This document shows, in pieces, positions 7,675-9,530 of a stretch of 9,530 nucleotides of DNA. The stretch lies in NCBI GenBank assembly GCA_009705235.1, contig WLCR01000029.1:1-9530 (forward strand), read 5' to 3'. Made by a program: the position numbers and the translations under genes. This stretch comes from Actinomycetota bacterium. Its GTDB lineage: Bacteria; Actinomycetota; Actinomycetes; Nanopelagicales; Nanopelagicaceae. The stretch's first letter is position 1. The number at the start of each line of letters is the position of its first letter. Under the pieces are notes generated by a model. That model had not been told where the DNA came from. It ran no database searches and saw nothing but the letters and a program-made list of their open reading frames with translations.

Positions 7675-7857
7675 TTATTCAAACCTTCTTGCGCCAAATG
7701 TAATTTGCTGGGGAAGTGGCTGGCGTAATTGTGGCGATCCGTACACGCTACGGCGAATCACTGGTGCGAGCTCTTCTCGTTTGTGTTGGGACATCACCGC
7801 TTGAATTGCCAAAAGTTCTTCAGCGGTCGGAACACCTTTAATTATTTCATATTTCAT
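7675..7857 (-). CDS. accE: Acyl-CoA carboxylase epsilon subunit
   Basis: A 60-aa protein of the actinobacterial acyl-CoA carboxylase epsilon family. These small subunits bind the alpha-beta complex and stimulate or are required for its activity (shown for Streptomyces and Mycobacterium carboxylases). It shows the two family landmarks: the N-terminal helix GVPTAEELLAIQAVM (8-22) and a C-terminal S-P-x-LR-x-PL segment (41-48). The C-terminus lacks the usual Trp (FGARRFE). The ATG at 7857 overlaps the beta-subunit TAA as TAATG, with no strong Shine-Dalgarno sequence, so reinitiation after the beta gene is likely and would tie the amounts together. Identification rests on short motifs and on its position directly behind the beta gene, which is where this subunit normally sits. 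Confidence 0.9.
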   Translation of the reverse strand: MKYEIIKGVPTAEELLAIQAVMSQHKREELAPVIRRSVYGSPQLRQPLPQQITFGARRFE

Positions 7858-9428
7858 TACAGAGGAATATTTCCGTGTTTGCGAGCCGGCAAGACATCCC
7901 GCTTAGTCTTCAGAGTTCTAAATGCTTTGGTTATGTATGCGCGAGATTGGCTGGGCTCGATAACTGTGTCAATTGTTCCGCGTTCTGCTGCTAAGTAAGG
8001 GTTTGCCAACGATTCGTTGTAATCTTTTACTAACTCTGCGCGCTTCGCTTCGGGATCTTGTGCACCACTTAGTTCTTTACGATACAAAATGTTTACCGCA
8101 CCCTGGGCGCCCATCACGGCAATTTCGGCGCTAGGCCATGCAAAGTTAATGTCGCTACCAAGGTACTTAGATCCCATAACAATGAATGCTCCGCCATAAG
8201 CCTTGCGAGTAATAAGTGTTACTAGTGGAACAGATGCTTCAGCGTATGCGTAGAGCAATTTTGCTCCGCGACGAATAATTCCATCCCATTCCTGTTCAGT
8301 ACCCGGTAAGAAACCTGGAACATCTACAAGCGTGAGAATAGGAATATTAAAGGCATCACAGAAACGTAAGAATCGCGCTGCTTTTTCACTGGAGTTAATA
8401 TCTAGTGTTCCAGCCAATTGATTAGGTTGATTTGCAATAATTCCAATTGACTCACCTTCGATGCGCGCAAATCCGACAACAATGTTTGGCGCGTATAGCG
8501 CATGAACTTCTAAGAATTCAGCCTCATCTACTAGAGCCTGAATTAAAATCTTCATGTCATATGGCTGGTTGGGACTATCTGGAATCAATGCATCAAGTGC
8601 GATGTCTGAAGCCTTTTTTTCCAAAGTTTCAGTTGGTGGCAAGTGAGGTGCTGCGTCCATATTATTTGATGGAAGATATGAAAGAAGCGCCTTCACATAA
8701 TCAATTGCATCATCTTCATTTTCGGCAAGATAATGCGAATTACCCGTGCGCGTGTTATGCGTACGAGCACCGCCAAGTTCTTCCATTCCAACTTCTTCAC
8801 CCGTAACGGTCTTAATAACATCAGGACCGGTGATGAACATATGCGAAGTCTCATTCACCATGACAGTGAAATCGGTGAGCGCCGGTGAATATGCAGATCC
8901 ACCAGCACATGGTCCAAGGATCAGCGAGATTTGTGGAATAACACCTGATGATCGTGTGTTGAGTCGGAAAATTTTGCCATAACCGTTCAGGGATGCAACA
9001 CCTTCTTGAATGCGTGCTCCTCCAGAATCATTTATTCCGATTAGTGGAATCCCAGATTTAAGTGCGAACTCAGCGATCTTCACAATTTTTTCCGCATGGA
9101 CTTCGCCAAGTGAGCCACCCATCACAGTGAAATCCTGTGAATACAAAGCTATTGGCCGGCCATCAACTGTTGCTGTTCCGATTACTACACCGTCACCATA
9201 AGGACGATTCTTTTCCATTCCAAACTGTGTTGAACGATGACGCGCAAACTCATCAATCTCGGTGAAAGAATCGGCGTCAACTAATAGTTCAATTCTTTCG
9301 CGAGCAGACTTCTTACCTTTTGAGTGCTGCTTCTCGACGGCACGCTCGGAGCCTCCATGTATGGCTTCCTCAACACGATCACGAAGGTCTTCTATTTTTC
9401 CGGCAGTTGTATGCAGATCACGGCTCAT
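7857..9428 (-). CDS. Acyl-CoA carboxylase beta subunit (carboxyltransferase)
   Basis: A 523-aa biotin-dependent carboxyltransferase of the PccB/AccD5 family, transferring the carboxyl group from carboxybiotin to acetyl-, propionyl- or a related acyl-CoA. It has both crotonase-like halves: DLHTTAGKI start (4-12), [17 protein letters not shown] (30-46), [13 protein letters not shown] (131-143), first oxyanion segment [12 protein letters not shown] (172-183), [15 protein letters not shown] (197-211), [11 protein letters not shown] (281-291), [12 protein letters not shown] (333-344), [13 protein letters not shown] (368-380), second oxyanion segment AYGGA (410-414), [12 protein letters not shown] (439-450), and the family C-terminus HGNIPL. 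Residue 416 is Ile in [11 protein letters not shown] recall Asp there in propionyl-specific PccB/AccD5 and Ile in acetyl-accepting AccB, so acetyl-CoA may be a substrate. The ATG at 9428 is 18 nt from the divergent birA start and appears leaderless. First gene of the carboxylase operon. Confidence 0.96.
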   Translation of the reverse strand: MSRDLHTTAGKIEDLRDRVEEAIHGGSERAVEKQHSKGKKSARERIELLVDADSFTEIDEFARHRSTQFGMEKNRPYGDGVVIGTATVDGRPIALYSQDFTVMGGSLGEVHAEKIVKIAEFALKSGIPLIGINDSGGARIQEGVASLNGYGKIFRLNTRSSGVIPQISLILGPCAGGSAYSPALTDFTVMVNETSHMFITGPDVIKTVTGEEVGMEELGGARTHNTRTGNSHYLAENEDDAIDYVKALLSYLPSNNMDAAPHLPPTETLEKKASDIALDALIPDSPNQPYDMKILIQALVDEAEFLEVHALYAPNIVVGFARIEGESIGIIANQPNQLAGTLDINSSEKAARFLRFCDAFNIPILTLVDVPGFLPGTEQEWDGIIRRGAKLLYAYAEASVPLVTLITRKAYGGAFIVMGSKYLGSDINFAWPSAEIAVMGAQGAVNILYRKELSGAQDPEAKRAELVKDYNESLANPYLAAERGTIDTVIEPSQSRAYITKAFRTLKTKRDVLPARKHGNIPL

Positions 9429-9433
9429 GGGCG

Positions 9434-9439
9434 TACGGT
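9434..9439 (+). promoter_or_regulatory. -10 box of leaderless promoter for birA
   Basis: TACGGT on the + strand, ending 7 nt before the GTG at 9447, which places +1 at or one base before the start codon. It shares GTACGGTAC with the divergent carboxylase promoter. No clear -35 hexamer is seen. Confidence 0.45.
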
Positions 9440-9440
9440 A
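9435..9440 (-). promoter_or_regulatory. -10 box of leaderless promoter for the carboxylase operon
   Basis: TACCGT on the minus strand, 6 nt before the ATG at 9428, so +1 would fall on the start codon. It overlaps the opposing birA -10 box by 5 bp. A weak -35 match, TTAACA (9465-9460), sits 19 nt away, a long spacer. There is no Shine-Dalgarno sequence before this gene, consistent with leaderless translation. Confidence 0.5.
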
Positions 9441-9446
9441 CTAGTC

Positions 9447-9530
9447 GTGGGCAAAGAATTGTTAAGTGCAGCGCTTGATCCAGCAGAGATCAATAGATTA
9501 GTTACGCCTTACTGGCGAGTAAGCGTGGTT
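9447..9530 (+). CDS. birA: Biotin--[acetyl-CoA-carboxylase] ligase, N-terminal fragment
   Basis: An open frame of 28 codons from GTG 9447 to the window edge reads VGKELLSAALDPAEINRLV followed by TPYWRVSVV. The xWRVxVV segment is the usual lead into the ligase domain (normally followed by E-x-T-x-S-TN, outside the window) of monofunctional actinobacterial BirA, which lacks the N-terminal DNA-binding domain. The enzyme activates biotin with ATP and attaches it to the BCCP lysine, here Lys536 of the alpha subunit in this window. Position supports the call: birA is commonly divergent from the accD5-type gene in actinobacteria. No in-frame ATG is available nearby and there is no Shine-Dalgarno sequence; a -10-like box at 9434-9439 suits a leaderless GTG start. 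The catalytic motif is not visible, so the call rests on the short N-terminus and context. Confidence 0.78.
   Translation, partial: MGKELLSAALDPAEINRLVTPYWRVSVV

Noticed and set aside
9262..9444. A 60-codon + strand frame running into the birA promoter, as a possible leader peptide
   Set aside because: It is antisense to the beta-subunit N-terminus, stops 3 nt before the birA GTG in another frame, and has no initiation signal or regulatory-looking sequence.
1..9530. CRISPR arrays, tRNAs, insertion sequences, toxin-antitoxin or defence genes
   Set aside because: I searched by eye on both strands and found no repeats, cloverleaf sequences, transposase motifs or uncharacterised accessory genes; coding density is almost complete with core metabolic genes.

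Overview
The window is a compact, housekeeping-type stretch of an actinobacterial chromosome. The gene order birA <> accD (beta) - accE (epsilon) - maf - biotin carboxylase/BCCP alpha - PGM/PMM - deoC - aldehyde dehydrogenases is, as far as I recall, a conserved actinobacterial block (Streptomyces has a similar one). The tiny acyl-CoA carboxylase epsilon subunit is a strong actinobacterial marker. GC looks to be in the mid-40s by eye, low for the phylum. With the tight gene packing and leaderless-looking promoters, this suggests a streamlined freshwater actinobacterium of the acI/Nanopelagicales kind. That placement is inference; no rRNA is present to confirm it.

Layout. At the left edge, on the + strand, is the C-terminal part of a nucleoside hydrolase-family gene (2-472). 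It runs tail-to-tail, with a 6-nt overlap, into a long minus-strand train. Read in transcription order from the right, the train is: acyl-CoA carboxylase carboxyltransferase beta (9428-7857), epsilon subunit (7857-7675), Maf nucleotide pyrophosphatase (7672-7070), biotin carboxylase-BCCP alpha (7073-5355), a PGM2-type phosphohexo/phosphopentomutase (5313-3697), deoxyribose-phosphate aldolase (3700-2753), a catalytic aldehyde dehydrogenase (2741-1302) and a 280-aa ALDH-like protein without catalytic residues (1309-467). At the right edge the first 28 codons of birA (biotin-protein ligase) point the other way (9447 onward). No stretch over 300 bases lacks a gene; the largest gap is 41 nt (5314-5354). 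I see no tRNA, rRNA, mobile element, CRISPR array or riboswitch.

How the genes work together. The right half is a complete biotin-dependent acyl-CoA carboxylase (alpha, beta, epsilon) beside the ligase that biotinylates it; maf is inserted in the operon. The left half reads as a nucleoside/deoxyribose catabolic module. A pentose-1-phosphate is isomerised by the PGM2-like mutase, DeoC cleaves deoxyribose-5-phosphate to acetaldehyde and glyceraldehyde-3-phosphate, and the dehydrogenase pair oxidises the acetaldehyde. Four junctions overlap (TAATG, ATGA, GTGA, ATGAGTGA), which suggests translational coupling. The 41-nt gap before the mutase carries a -10-like box placed for a leaderless transcript, so the two halves are probably two transcription units.

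I do not see an undescribed system here. The points worth a second look are the split ALDH16-like pair, an isoleucine at the carboxyltransferase specificity position, the 18-nt divergent promoter with overlapping -10 boxes, and the non-canonical active site of the nucleoside hydrolase.
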